Positions 8,401 through 16,555 of a DNA stretch of 64,000 nucleotides are shown here, piece by piece. The notes under the pieces are model-generated. The model searched no databases. It saw only the letters and a program-made list of their open reading frames with translations, and was not told the DNA's origin. The stretch covers positions 959,510 to 1,023,509 of the forward strand of contig NZ_JAPFQI010000001.1 of assembly GCF_026183895.1 (NCBI RefSeq). Reading direction: 5' to 3'. This stretch comes from Sabulicella glaciei (lineage in GTDB: Bacteria > Pseudomonadota > Alphaproteobacteria > Acetobacterales > Acetobacteraceae). The first letter of the stretch is position 1. Each line of letters opens with the position of its first letter. Position numbers and translations under genes: made by a program.

Positions 8401-9375
8401 ATGAAGGCCGCCATCGTCACGGATCAGGGCCTCGCCGTTCAGGAGGTGCCCGAGCCGAAGCCAGGGCCGCAGCAGGTGCTGATCCGCCTGCGCGCCATCG
8501 GCATGAACCGCGCCGACCTGTCGGTCGCGGCAGGCCACCGCCACGGAGCGATCGGCGGCCCGGGGGCCATTCCCGGCCTCGAAGGCGCCGGCGAGGTGGT
8601 GGAGGTCGGGTCGGAGGTGCCGGACTCGATCCGCCCCGGCATGCGCGTCATGGCTTCCCTCGCCTCCTCCTTCGCCGAGTACGCGGTGGCCGATTGGGGC
8701 CGCGTGTCGCCCATCCCGGATGCCAACATGTCCTGGGAGGTCGCCGCCACCCTGCCGGTGGCGCTGCAGACCATGCATGACGCGGTGGTGACGCATGGCC
8801 GCGCCGGCCCTTCACGCACGGTGATGATCCAGGGCGCATCCTCCGGCGTAGGACTCATGGGATTGCAGGTCGCGCGGCTGATGGGCAGCCCCGTGGTGAT
8901 CGGAACCTCCACCAATGCCGAGCGCCGCGCCCGGCTGCGCGAGTTCGGCGCGACCCTCGCCGTGGACACCAACGATCCCGGCTGGGTGGACCAGGTGCTG
9001 GAGGCCACGGATGGGCGCGGCGTGGATTCGGTGGTGGACCAGATCAGCGGCTCGCTGGTCCGGCACACCATGCGCGCCACCGCTATCCTGGGCCGCATCG
9101 TGAATGTCGGGCGGCTGGGCGGCATGGTCGCGGATTTCGACTTCGACCTCCATGCCGCGCGACGCATCACCTACATCGGCGTGACCTTCCGCACGCGCTC
9201 CGCCGACGAGATCCGCGAGATCGTGCGCAAGATGCGCGCCGACCTTTGGCCCGCGCTGGAACGCGGCGAGTTGCGCCTGCCGCTGGACCGCTGCTTCCCA
9301 CTGGACGACGTCGAGGCGGCGCTGGCGCACATGAAGGCCAACGCGCATTTCGGAAAGATCGCCCTGATCCCCTGA
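8401..9375 (+). CDS. zinc-free medium-chain NADPH:quinone oxidoreductase-like enzyme
   Basis: The 324-residue protein is a medium-chain dehydrogenase/reductase of the quinone-reductase branch: an N-terminal GroES-like domain (GMNRADL, PGLEGAGEVVEVG) and a Rossmann domain with QGASSGVGLMGLQVARL. The cysteine/histidine set for catalytic zinc is absent. The likely reaction is NADPH-dependent reduction of a quinone or an activated alkene. GAGGAGACATCC in front of ATG 8401 is a good ribosome site, ten bases after the acetyltransferase stop, so the two may share a message. Confidence 0.85.
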   Translation: MKAAIVTDQGLAVQEVPEPKPGPQQVLIRLRAIGMNRADLSVAAGHRHGAIGGPGAIPGLEGAGEVVEVGSEVPDSIRPGMRVMASLASSFAEYAVADWGRVSPIPDANMSWEVAATLPVALQTMHDAVVTHGRAGPSRTVMIQGASSGVGLMGLQVARLMGSPVVIGTSTNAERRARLREFGATLAVDTNDPGWVDQVLEATDGRGVDSVVDQISGSLVRHTMRATAILGRIVNVGRLGGMVADFDFDLHAARRITYIGVTFRTRSADEIREIVRKMRADLWPALERGELRLPLDRCFPLDDVEAALAHMKANAHFGKIALIP

Positions 9376-9387
9376 GGGGGCCATGCC

Positions 9388-9780
9388 ATGACGGCCGAGA
9401 AGGCGCCACTGCGCGTCGTCATCCTCGGCGCGGGCTCTGGTGGACCGGTAGAACCACCATCTGCTCCAGCTGCTGCATCAGGTGGCGACGACGGCGCCCG
9501 GACCCGGGGCCATCGCTTGGCCGGTGCGAACCATCTTCTGCCCTGATGGGCGAAGTGACGGGGGTGGGCACGCAGGCGCGGTTGGTGGTTCGCATGGCCA
9601 AAGGGATCCCCGTCCTTCAGCCGCGATGGTGATCGCCACCGGCTCGACGCACTCTTATTTCAGCCACGACATATGGGCGCGGCCCGATGCCCCACCTTAA
9701 GACCCTGAACGACGCGACCGCCTTGCGCGCTCCCTTCTCCTCACCTTCAAGCAAGCGGAGCCCAGGGAAGGTTCGGCCGA
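9388..9780 (+). pseudogene. decayed type II NADH dehydrogenase (ndh) remnant with several frameshifts and a deletion
   Basis: The 460 bases between the quinone reductase and the Bug gene read as pieces of one gene spread over all three frames. ATG 9388 opens with PLRVVILGAGSGG, a Rossmann FAD start. About 65 bases are then missing, and frame 2 gives DR(stop)NHHLLQLLHQVATTAPGPG and AIAWPVRTIF. From 9544 frame 3 gives LMGEVTGVGTQARLVV; from 9625 another frame gives VIATGSTHSYFSHD; then PHLKTLNDATALRA; then LLLTFKQAE near 9731-9760. This order matches NDH-2 (NADH:quinone oxidoreductase without proton pumping). The C-terminal two thirds are absent. At least four frame changes and an in-frame stop rule out function. 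Confidence 0.8.
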
Positions 9781-9834
9781 CCGGACAGCACGGCGCCCAG
9801 CTCATCACCGGACGCCGTCGGGACGAGTGAGGCG

Positions 9835-10785
9835 CTAACTCAGCTGCATGCCAGTGCGGCGCACCACCTCGGCCCAGCGGGTGGCGTCGGCGCGCAGGCG
9901 CTCGCCCAGCGCCTCGGCCGGGGCGTCCACCGGCTCGATGCCCAGGCCCTTCAGCCGCTCCGCGACCTCCGGCACGTGCAGCACCTGACCCACCGCGGTG
10001 TTGATGCGCGTGATCAGCGCAGGGTCGGTACCCCTGGGGGCGACCAGCCCATGCCAGCCCGACGCCTCCAGCCCCGACAGCCCCGCCTCGGACAGCGTCG
10101 GCACCCCCGGCAGGGCCGCGGCGCGGGCACCCGTGGACACGGCGAGGCCCTTCAAACGCCCAGTCCGCACGTGGTCCGTCACGGCGCCGATGTTGATCAT
10201 CACGCCCTGAAGCGAGCCGCCGAGCAGGTCATTGATCGCAAGCGCACCGCCGCGATAGGGCGCATGGGTCCAGGTGGTCTCGGTCACCTGCTGTAAAACC
10301 TCGATCAACAGGTGCGAAAGTTGCCCATTGCCCGGCGTCCCGACCGCGACCGGGGTGCGCCGGCTGTATTCCACGAACTCAGGCAGGGAATTGGCAGGAA
10401 AATCAGCGCGGGTGACCAGGATCTGCGGCACGGAGGTGACCTGCGCCACAGGGACAAGGTCGGTCAGCGGATCGAAGGAGAGACGCGGGAAGAGGGCCTT
10501 GTTGATGGATAGGCTGTCCGCGCCCGCAACCAGCGTCAGCCCATCCGGACGCGCCCGTGCCCCAGCCTCATAGCCGATGTTGGAGCCAGCGCCTGGCAGG
10601 TTTTCGACGAGGATGGACGTGCCCAAGGCCGGCCCCAGGTGACGCGCGATGAGGCGCGCGACGATATCCTGCGAGCCGCCGGGCGCCACCGGCACGATGA
10701 GGCGGATCGACCGCTCGCCCTGCGCGAAAGCCGGGAGGGGAAGCGCCAGGGAGGCAGCGGCAGCCAGGAGCGAACGGCGATCCAT
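9835..10785 (-). CDS. Bug-family tripartite tricarboxylate transporter substrate-binding protein
   Basis: A 316-residue periplasmic solute receptor with signal peptide (MDRRSLLAAAASLALPLPAFAQ). Family landmarks are the RLIVPVAPGGSQDIVARL opening, VENLPGAGSNIGYEA, TPGNGQLSH and the HAPYRGGALAINDLLGG loop that contacts carboxylate ligands. TctA/TctB membrane partners are absent, which is common for this expanded family. It stands alone, convergent with the ndh remnant, and has its own promoter (10819-10847) and ribosome site TAAGGA. Ligand unknown, probably an organic acid. Confidence 0.92.
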   Translation of the reverse strand: MDRRSLLAAAASLALPLPAFAQGERSIRLIVPVAPGGSQDIVARLIARHLGPALGTSILVENLPGAGSNIGYEAGARARPDGLTLVAGADSLSINKALFPRLSFDPLTDLVPVAQVTSVPQILVTRADFPANSLPEFVEYSRRTPVAVGTPGNGQLSHLLIEVLQQVTETTWTHAPYRGGALAINDLLGGSLQGVMINIGAVTDHVRTGRLKGLAVSTGARAAALPGVPTLSEAGLSGLEASGWHGLVAPRGTDPALITRINTAVGQVLHVPEVAERLKGLGIEPVDAPAEALGERLRADATRWAEVVRRTGMQLS

Positions 10786-10818
10786 CGTGAAAATCCTTAT
10801 TGCACGATCAATCTACGT

Positions 10819-10847
10819 TTTATCTTGGAGGAATTGCAGCCAGTCAA
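10819..10847 (-). promoter_or_regulatory. predicted sigma-70 promoter of the Bug gene
   Basis: On the minus strand TTGACT (10847-10842) and GATAAA (10824-10819) are separated by 17 bases, matching TTGACA and TATAAT in five and four positions. The predicted start near 10812 gives a leader of about 27 bases carrying TAAGGA before ATG 10785. The stretch is clearly more AT-rich than its surroundings. Confidence 0.6.
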
Positions 10848-10950
10848 CGTGCTTTAGCGGCGTAAGATCGGCACGGCGCGCGTCCCGGCCACGCGTGGGA
10901 AGCGTGAATGGGGATTTCCACGGCGCGCCACGCAGACATAAGCTGTCCCC

Positions 10951-11946
10951 ATGTGGACCGCCCCCTCCGCCGGCCTTCTCGGCTCCATCGGCAACACGCC
11001 CCTCATCCGGCTGCATCGCGCGAGCGAGGCAACGGGGTGCGACATCCTCGGCAAGGCCGAGTTCATGAACCCAGGCGGCTCGGTGAAGGACCGCGCTGCC
11101 CTCGCCATCATCGAGGCGGCGGAGCAACGTGGCACGCTGAAGCCCGGCGGCGTGATCGTCGAGGGAACGGCGGGCAACACCGGCATCGGCCTGACGCTGG
11201 TGGGCAATGCGCGTGGCTACCGCTCGGTCATCGTGATGCCGGAGACGCAGAGCCAGGAAAAGATCGACTTCCTCCGCATGATCGGCGCCGAGCTGCGCCT
11301 CGTTCCCGCCAAGCCCTTCAAGGACCCGGGCAACTACGTCCATGTCTCCCGCCGCCTCGCCGAGGACGAAGGATGGTTCTGGGCCAACCAGTTCGACAAC
11401 CTCGACAACCGTGAGGGGCATCGCCGCACCTCGGGGGCGGAGATCATCGCCCAGGCCGGTGGCAAGGTGGATGGCTTTACCTGCGCCTGCGGAACGGGCG
11501 GGACGCTCGCGGGCGTCGCCCTGGCGCTGAAGGCGCATGATCCCTCGACCCGCGTGGTCCTGGCCGATCCGCTGGGCAGCGCCCTCTATTCCTGGCGCAA
11601 GACTGGCGAGCCGGTGATGTCGGAGGGCAGTTCGATCACCGAGGGCATCGGCCAGTCCCGCGTCCCCGCCAATCTGGAGGGCATGCCGATCGACGACGCC
11701 ATCCAGGTGACGGATCCGGAGGCGCTGGAGCAGGTCTTCGACCTGACGCGGCACGAAGGACTGTGCGTCGGCGGCTCGGCCGGGCTGAACGTCGCGGCGG
11801 CGATCAAGCTGGCGCGACAGATGGGTCCGGGGCACCGCATCGTCACCATCCTGTGCGACGGCGGCGCCCGCTACCAGTCCAAGCTGTTCAACCCTGAATT
11901 CCTGCGCGGCAAGAACCTGCCCGCGCCGCCGTGGCTCGAATCATGA
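10951..11946 (+). CDS. cysK: cysteine synthase A (O-acetylserine sulfhydrylase)
   Basis: The 331-residue PLP enzyme makes cysteine from O-acetylserine and sulfide. The PLP lysine is Lys46 in [10 protein letters not shown]; the substrate loop [11 protein letters not shown] and the phosphate-binding [10 protein letters not shown] are present, as is [11 protein letters not shown] near the end. The stop overlaps the ATG of cysE (ATGA), giving a complete serine-to-cysteine unit. No Shine-Dalgarno precedes ATG 10951; a -10-like CATAAG lies at 10937-10942, so the message may be leaderless or nearly so (inference). In some annotations this subgroup is called cysteine synthase A of the cystathionine-beta-synthase-like clade. 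Confidence 0.93.
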   Translation: MWTAPSAGLLGSIGNTPLIRLHRASEATGCDILGKAEFMNPGGSVKDRAALAIIEAAEQRGTLKPGGVIVEGTAGNTGIGLTLVGNARGYRSVIVMPETQSQEKIDFLRMIGAELRLVPAKPFKDPGNYVHVSRRLAEDEGWFWANQFDNLDNREGHRRTSGAEIIAQAGGKVDGFTCACGTGGTLAGVALALKAHDPSTRVVLADPLGSALYSWRKTGEPVMSEGSSITEGIGQSRVPANLEGMPIDDAIQVTDPEALEQVFDLTRHEGLCVGGSAGLNVAAAIKLARQMGPGHRIVTILCDGGARYQSKLFNPEFLRGKNLPAPPWLES

Positions 11947-12596
11947 TCGGCGAATTGCTGGAACTCGGCCGTTCCATCCGCGAACGGGACCCGGCCCGGC
12001 CCTCCTGGGGCGAGGTGGTGTTCTCTTATCCCGGCCTCCACGCCGTGCTGTGGCACCGCCTGGCCCATGCGCTGTGGCGCGCCGGGCTGCGCGGCGCGGG
12101 GCGCTTCGCGTCGCATCTCGGCCGGATGCTGACGGGCATCGAGATCCATCCCGGCGCACGGATCGGGCGGCGTCTGTTCATCGACCACGGAATGGGGGTC
12201 GTGATCGGCGAGACGGCGGAGATTGGCGACGACGTGCTGATCTATCACGGCGTCACGCTGGGCGGGCTTTCGCTCAAGCCCGGCAAGCGGCACCCGACGA
12301 TTCGCGACAAGGCGGTGATCGGCGCGGGCGCGCAGGTCCTCGGGCCCATCACCGTCGGGCGCGGCGCGCGGGTGGGCGCGAATGCGGTCGCAGTGAACGA
12401 CGTGCCGGACGGCGCCACGGTGGTCGGCATCCCGGCGCGCTGCCCACCCTCCGACTGCCCGCAGGAGCCGAATGTCGGATACGGGCTTTCGGCCTCCAAC
12501 CCCGACCCGGTCGGGGAAAGGCTGGCGGCGCTGGAGATGGAGGTCCGCCGCCTCCGCGCCGAGACGGAGCGGAGCGCGCTGCGGGAGCGAAGCTAA
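11943..12596 (+). CDS. cysE: serine O-acetyltransferase
   Basis: A 217-residue left-handed beta-helix acetyltransferase that supplies O-acetylserine to CysK. Hexapeptide repeats run through [22 protein letters not shown] and [11 protein letters not shown]; the catalytic His/Asp are in FIDHGMG and IYHGVTLGG. After VVGIPARC the tail is about 45 residues of charged coiled-coil type. ATG 11943 overlaps the cysK stop. The N-terminal helical domain is short, as in the ~200-residue bacterial group rather than the 270-residue E. coli form. Confidence 0.92.
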   Translation: MIGELLELGRSIRERDPARPSWGEVVFSYPGLHAVLWHRLAHALWRAGLRGAGRFASHLGRMLTGIEIHPGARIGRRLFIDHGMGVVIGETAEIGDDVLIYHGVTLGGLSLKPGKRHPTIRDKAVIGAGAQVLGPITVGRGARVGANAVAVNDVPDGATVVGIPARCPPSDCPQEPNVGYGLSASNPDPVGERLAALEMEVRRLRAETERSALRERS

Positions 12597-12674
12597 GGTC
12601 GCAACCGACGCACCCGTTCGACGCTTACCATAGGGGCAGGGGACAGCGCCCGAGCCCAGCATGGAAGGTGTCGC

Positions 12675-13661
12675 ATGGACGTTTCCGTCATCCTGCCGCT
12701 CCGCGCCGGTGCGCCATCCCCGTCCGGAACGCTGCGCTCGGTCCTGGGCCAGCGCCATGCGCCGCGCGAGGTGATCGTGGTGGATGACGGTGCCACGGAA
12801 GAAGGTCTCGCCCTCGCCGCGGAGTTCGGGCGGCGCCTCACGATACAGCGCGTGGAACGCTCGGGCGGCGTGCAGGCGATGCGCAATGCCGGCATTGCCC
12901 GGGCGCGAGGCGATTGGCTGGCCTTCATCGAGGGGGGCGAAAGCTGGGAGCCGGACTTCCTGCTCCGCATGGCCGCGCTGCACCGCGCGGCTCCGAAGCT
13001 GGACCTCCTCTTCGCCGATTTCCGGCACGAGGCGACACCCGGTGCGACCGGCTTCGGCGCGGCCATCTCGGGTTGGTGGGAAGCGAGCGGGCGGCGCGAC
13101 ATCCCCGAAGGATGCGTGTTCGAGCGGCTGGTCGCTGCCCTCGCCTTCCGCTGGACGCCAGTCCGGCTTTCCGCCTCCCTTTTCGCCCGATCACTGGTGG
13201 AGCGCGCCGGGGGCTTTGACTCACGGATGCGCGGCCTCCGTCCGGAGGGGTGGGAGTTCATCCTGCGCTGCCTTTATGCGGGTCGCCCCGGTGCGCTGCC
13301 CGATCCCATGGTTACGATCCGGCGCGACAGCGGCACCACGCTGCACGACCAGGCCCAGCACCTGAAGCAGGAGGTGGAATTGCTGCGCTTCGTCCTGCGC
13401 CACCACCGAGAGGCGGTGCCGTTCCGCGCCGTGATCGAGCAGGAGCTTCAACACCGTAGCGTCGCCGCCGCGGAGCTTGCCTTCGCGGAGCGCAACCACG
13501 CCCTGGCGCGGCGCCTCCTTTCCGAGGTCGCGCCCCGCGACCGCCCGCCGCGGCTGCGTGCTAAGGCGGCGTGCCTTGCCCTGCCGGACAGGCTGGGGCT
13601 GCCCTTGAACCGGCTGCTCCAGCGCCTGTCGGAATGGCAGCAGCGCCGCGCTGCTGCCTGA
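12675..13661 (+). CDS. family 2 glycosyltransferase
   Basis: The 328-residue protein has a GT-A fold N-terminus: VSVILPLRAG, SVLGQRHAPREVIVVDDG, and GVQAMRNAGIARARGDWLAFIEGGESW, the usual position of the DxD-like metal site being EGGES here. The C-terminal ~110 residues are helical and rich in Arg. The acceptor is unknown; surface polysaccharide is typical. GGAAGG sits six bases before ATG 12675. It is an isolated gene, convergent with the downstream reductase with only three bases between stops. Confidence 0.85.
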   Translation: MDVSVILPLRAGAPSPSGTLRSVLGQRHAPREVIVVDDGATEEGLALAAEFGRRLTIQRVERSGGVQAMRNAGIARARGDWLAFIEGGESWEPDFLLRMAALHRAAPKLDLLFADFRHEATPGATGFGAAISGWWEASGRRDIPEGCVFERLVAALAFRWTPVRLSASLFARSLVERAGGFDSRMRGLRPEGWEFILRCLYAGRPGALPDPMVTIRRDSGTTLHDQAQHLKQEVELLRFVLRHHREAVPFRAVIEQELQHRSVAAAELAFAERNHALARRLLSEVAPRDRPPRLRAKAACLALPDRLGLPLNRLLQRLSEWQQRRAAA

Positions 13662-13664
13662 AGG

Positions 13665-14675
13665 TCAGATCTTCACGACGAGCTTGCCGAAATTCTCGCC
13701 GCGCAGCAGGCCGATAAAGGCGCGCGGCGCCCGCTCCAGCCCCTCCACCACGTCTTCCTTCCACTTCAGCTGGCCGGCGCGGATCATCCCGTCCATCTCG
13801 GCCAGGAAGCGCCCGTAGCGCTGCCAGCCCGTGTCGAACACGATGAAGCCCTGGATGCGCAGCCGCTTGCGGACCACGGCGCCCAGGTTGGGACCTGGCT
13901 CGGCCTTGGAGGTGTCGGCCCCGGGGGCGGTGTTGTATTGCGAGATCATCCCACACATCACCATGCGCCCGAAGTCGCGGAAGCGCGGGAAGACCGCGTG
14001 CTGCGTCTTGCCGCCCACATTCTCCCAGTACACGTCGATCCCGTCCGGACAGGCCTTGTCCAGCTGGGCATCGAGGTCGCCACGATGGTCGAGGCAGGCG
14101 TCGAAGCACAGCTCCTTCACGACGAAGTCGCACTTGGCCTGGCCGCCCGCGACGCCGATCACCCGCGCCCCGCGTGCCTTGGCGATCTGTCCCGCCACCT
14201 GCCCCACCGCGCCGGACGCCGCGGAGACGACGACGGTCTCGCCCGGCTTGGGCTGGCCGATATCCTCCAACCCGACCCAGGCGGTCAGGCCCGGCATGCC
14301 CAGCAGGCCGGTGTAAGTGGAAAGCGGCGCGATGCCCGTGTCCACCTTGCGGAGCGCATCGCCGTCCGCGACGCTGAAGCGCTGCCAGCCCTTGCTGCCG
14401 GCGACGAGGTCGCCCTCGCCGAAGCGGGGGTCGTTGCTTTCCACGACCTCGCCGACCGTGGCGCCTTCCATGACCTCGCCGAGCGCGACGGGCTTGGCGT
14501 AGCTCTTCGCGTCGCTCATGCGGCCGCGCATGTACGGGTCGAGCGACAGGAAATGCGCGCGGACCAGGACCTGGCCGGGACCGGGGCTTGGAATTTCGGT
14601 CTCCACCACCTCGAAGTCGGTCTCCGACGGCTCGCCCGTCGGGCGGTTCCGCAGCAGCACCTGCGTGTTCTTCAT
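13665..14675 (-). CDS. NADP-dependent oxidoreductase, prostaglandin reductase/CurA-like
   Basis: The 336-residue medium-chain reductase shows LSLDPYMRGRM and the nucleotide-binding VVSAASGAVGQVAGQIAK, then DVYWENVGGKTQ and the QYN motif of the leukotriene B4 12-hydroxydehydrogenase/CurA group. These enzymes reduce activated double bonds with NADPH and carry no zinc. ATG 14675 overlaps the stop of aroKB (ATGA), so it is translated from the aroKB message; a metabolic link with the shikimate pathway is not apparent. Confidence 0.9.
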   Translation of the reverse strand: MKNTQVLLRNRPTGEPSETDFEVVETEIPSPGPGQVLVRAHFLSLDPYMRGRMSDAKSYAKPVALGEVMEGATVGEVVESNDPRFGEGDLVAGSKGWQRFSVADGDALRKVDTGIAPLSTYTGLLGMPGLTAWVGLEDIGQPKPGETVVVSAASGAVGQVAGQIAKARGARVIGVAGGQAKCDFVVKELCFDACLDHRGDLDAQLDKACPDGIDVYWENVGGKTQHAVFPRFRDFGRMVMCGMISQYNTAPGADTSKAEPGPNLGAVVRKRLRIQGFIVFDTGWQRYGRFLAEMDGMIRAGQLKWKEDVVEGLERAPRAFIGLLRGENFGKLVVKI

Positions 14676-16351
14676 GGACTTGCTCCCTCCTCGATCAGCA
14701 AGCGGCGCACCGCGTCCTCGGGCACGTCGTCCGCGGTCAGGCAATGCCCGGCCCCGCGCAGCAGCACGAAGCGCATCTGCCCCTCGCGCGCCTTCTTGTC
14801 CGCCCGCATCCGCGCCATCAGCGCATCGGCCGTGAAGCGGCGCGGGAGGTCGGCAATCCGGACCCGCATCCCGCATTCGCGCACGTGCTCGCGCACGCGC
14901 CCGGGCATTTCCTGCGAGCAGAGGCCAAGCCGCGCCGAAAGCTCCGCCGCAAGGCCAAGGCCGATCGCCACCGCCTCTCCATGCAGCAGCGCGTCGCCGT
15001 AGCCGGTCTCGGCCTCCAGCGCGTGGCCAAAGGTGTGGCCGAGATTCAGCAAGGCACGCCCGCCCTGGGCCTTGGTTTCGAACTCGTCCTCCGCCACCAC
15101 GGCGGCCTTCAGGCGGCAGCTTTCCAGCACGGCATGCGCCAGCGCGGCCGGGTCGCCCGCCAGTGCACGCGGGCCATTCGCCTCGCACCATTCCCAGAGC
15201 GCGCCATGCAGGAGTCCGTGCTTCGCCACCTCGCCCCAGCCTGCCTGCAGTTCGCGCGGCGGCAGGGTGCGGAGCGCGCCCGTATCGGCCAGGACCAGGC
15301 GTGGCTGGTGGAAGGCTCCAACGAGGTTCTTGCCGTGCCGAGTGTTGATGCCGGTCTTGCCGCCGACCGAGGAATCCACCTGAGCCAGCAGGCTCGTTGG
15401 GCATTGCACGAAAGGCAGGCCGCGCAGGACGGAGGCCGCCGCGAAGCCCGCTAGGTCGCCCACGACACCCCCGCCCAGCGCCACCACGGCGGTGCGCCGG
15501 TCGGGCTTCGCGTCCAGTATCGCTTCCACCACCCGTGCGTATTCCGCGAGCGATTTCGACGCCTCGCCCGGGGCGACCGTCACTTCGCCCGCCAGGGTGA
15601 ATCCCGCCTCAGCAAGGCTGGTGCGAAGCGTGGGCAGGTGGTGCAGCCCGACGTTGCGGTCCGTGACGACGACGCAGCGCCGGCCGTCCAGCCGCGCCGC
15701 CATCTCCGCCCCCACGCGCGCAAGCATCCCTTCGCCGATCAGGATGTCATAGGCGCCGCGGTCGAGCTCCACACGCAGGCGCTCGGCCGGCCGGTGCGCC
15801 AGGATCGCCTCGGCGACGCGGCGGGTGGTCTGCTCCGGCGGCTCGTCCTGGCAGGGAACGACGAGGTCGGCCTGGGCGTAGAGCGGGTGGCGCGCCGCCA
15901 TCAGCCGCTCCAGCACCTCGCGCGGATCGGCGTTGCGGAACATCGGGCGATGCTCCCGCCCCGCCACGCGGCGCAGCAGCAAGGGCAGCCGCACCTTCAG
16001 CCAGACGGTGAGCGCACCGGAGGAGCGCAGCAGCGCCCGCGTTTCCGGATCGGCGAAGGCGCCGCCGCCGGTGGCGAGCACCACGGGCTCCGCGCCGTTC
16101 ACCAGGCGGCCGATCACGCGGCGCTCGCCCTCGCGGAAATGCGCCTCGCCATAGCGGGCGAAGATCTCGCTGATGGCGATGCCGGCCGCCTGCTCGATCT
16201 CGGTGTCGGCGTCGCGGAAGGGCAGGCCCCAGCGCGCGGCAAGGCGCCGGCCGATGGAGGATTTCCCGGCGCCTGGCATCCCGACCAGGACGACCGAACG
16301 GCGCGGGGGCAAAGCGGCGGCGGATGGAAGGGGGGCGAGGTTGCGCGACAC
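14672..16351 (-). CDS. aroKB: bifunctional shikimate kinase / 3-dehydroquinate synthase
   Basis: A 559-residue fusion of two shikimate-pathway enzymes. Residues 1 to about 185 are shikimate kinase: Walker A GMPGAGKSSIGRRLA (24-31 for the P-loop), DADTEIE, FREGERR and ATGGGAF. From about 190 the dehydroquinate synthase follows: YDILIGEGML, ALGGGVVGDLAGFAAA, QVDSSVGGKTGINT with the catalytic Lys, GHTFGHALE with metal-binding His. The order K-B is the reverse of reaction order. A GTG at 16351 gives a sensible N-terminus; there is no strong ribosome site. It is divergent from a tiny membrane-protein gene and xer, the usual alphaproteobacterial neighbourhood of aroK. Confidence 0.93.
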   Translation of the reverse strand: MSRNLAPLPSAAALPPRRSVVLVGMPGAGKSSIGRRLAARWGLPFRDADTEIEQAAGIAISEIFARYGEAHFREGERRVIGRLVNGAEPVVLATGGGAFADPETRALLRSSGALTVWLKVRLPLLLRRVAGREHRPMFRNADPREVLERLMAARHPLYAQADLVVPCQDEPPEQTTRRVAEAILAHRPAERLRVELDRGAYDILIGEGMLARVGAEMAARLDGRRCVVVTDRNVGLHHLPTLRTSLAEAGFTLAGEVTVAPGEASKSLAEYARVVEAILDAKPDRRTAVVALGGGVVGDLAGFAAASVLRGLPFVQCPTSLLAQVDSSVGGKTGINTRHGKNLVGAFHQPRLVLADTGALRTLPPRELQAGWGEVAKHGLLHGALWEWCEANGPRALAGDPAALAHAVLESCRLKAAVVAEDEFETKAQGGRALLNLGHTFGHALEAETGYGDALLHGEAVAIGLGLAAELSARLGLCSQEMPGRVREHVRECGMRVRIADLPRRFTADALMARMRADKKAREGQMRFVLLRGAGHCLTADDVPEDAVRRLLIEEGASP

Positions 16352-16405
16352 GGTCCGCGAAGGTAGCACGAAGCCCGCGCCGTGCGAGGGGATGCCCCGG
16401 TTTCC

Positions 16406-16552
16406 ATGTTCCGTCGTCCGATCCTTCTTCTGATCCTCCTGCTGATCGCGGCCCTTGTGCTCGGCTTGCTGGCGCTTGGCGCCTTTCCGCCGGACGTTTC
16501 GACCTCGCCGGTCGAGCGCGTCCTGCCGAATGACCGGTTCCAGACGCGGTAG
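16406..16552 (+). CDS. 48-residue single-span membrane protein upstream of xer
   Basis: ATG 16406 to TAG 16552 encodes MFRRPILLLILLLIAALVLG followed by a short polar tail ending PNDRFQTR. It is one hydrophobic helix with a positively charged N-terminus (in-out topology or an uncleaved signal). It sits three bases before the GTG of the recombinase and divergent from aroKB. Support is the well-formed helix, position and spacing; function unknown. Confidence 0.6.
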   Translation: MFRRPILLLILLLIAALVLGLLALGAFPPDVSTSPVERVLPNDRFQTR

Positions 16553-16555
16553 CGC

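Noticed and set aside
10834-10847. FNR-like dyad TTGCAGCCAGTCAA ahead of the Bug gene
   Set aside because: Only seven of ten defined bases match, and one half-site is better explained as the -35 element TTGACT.
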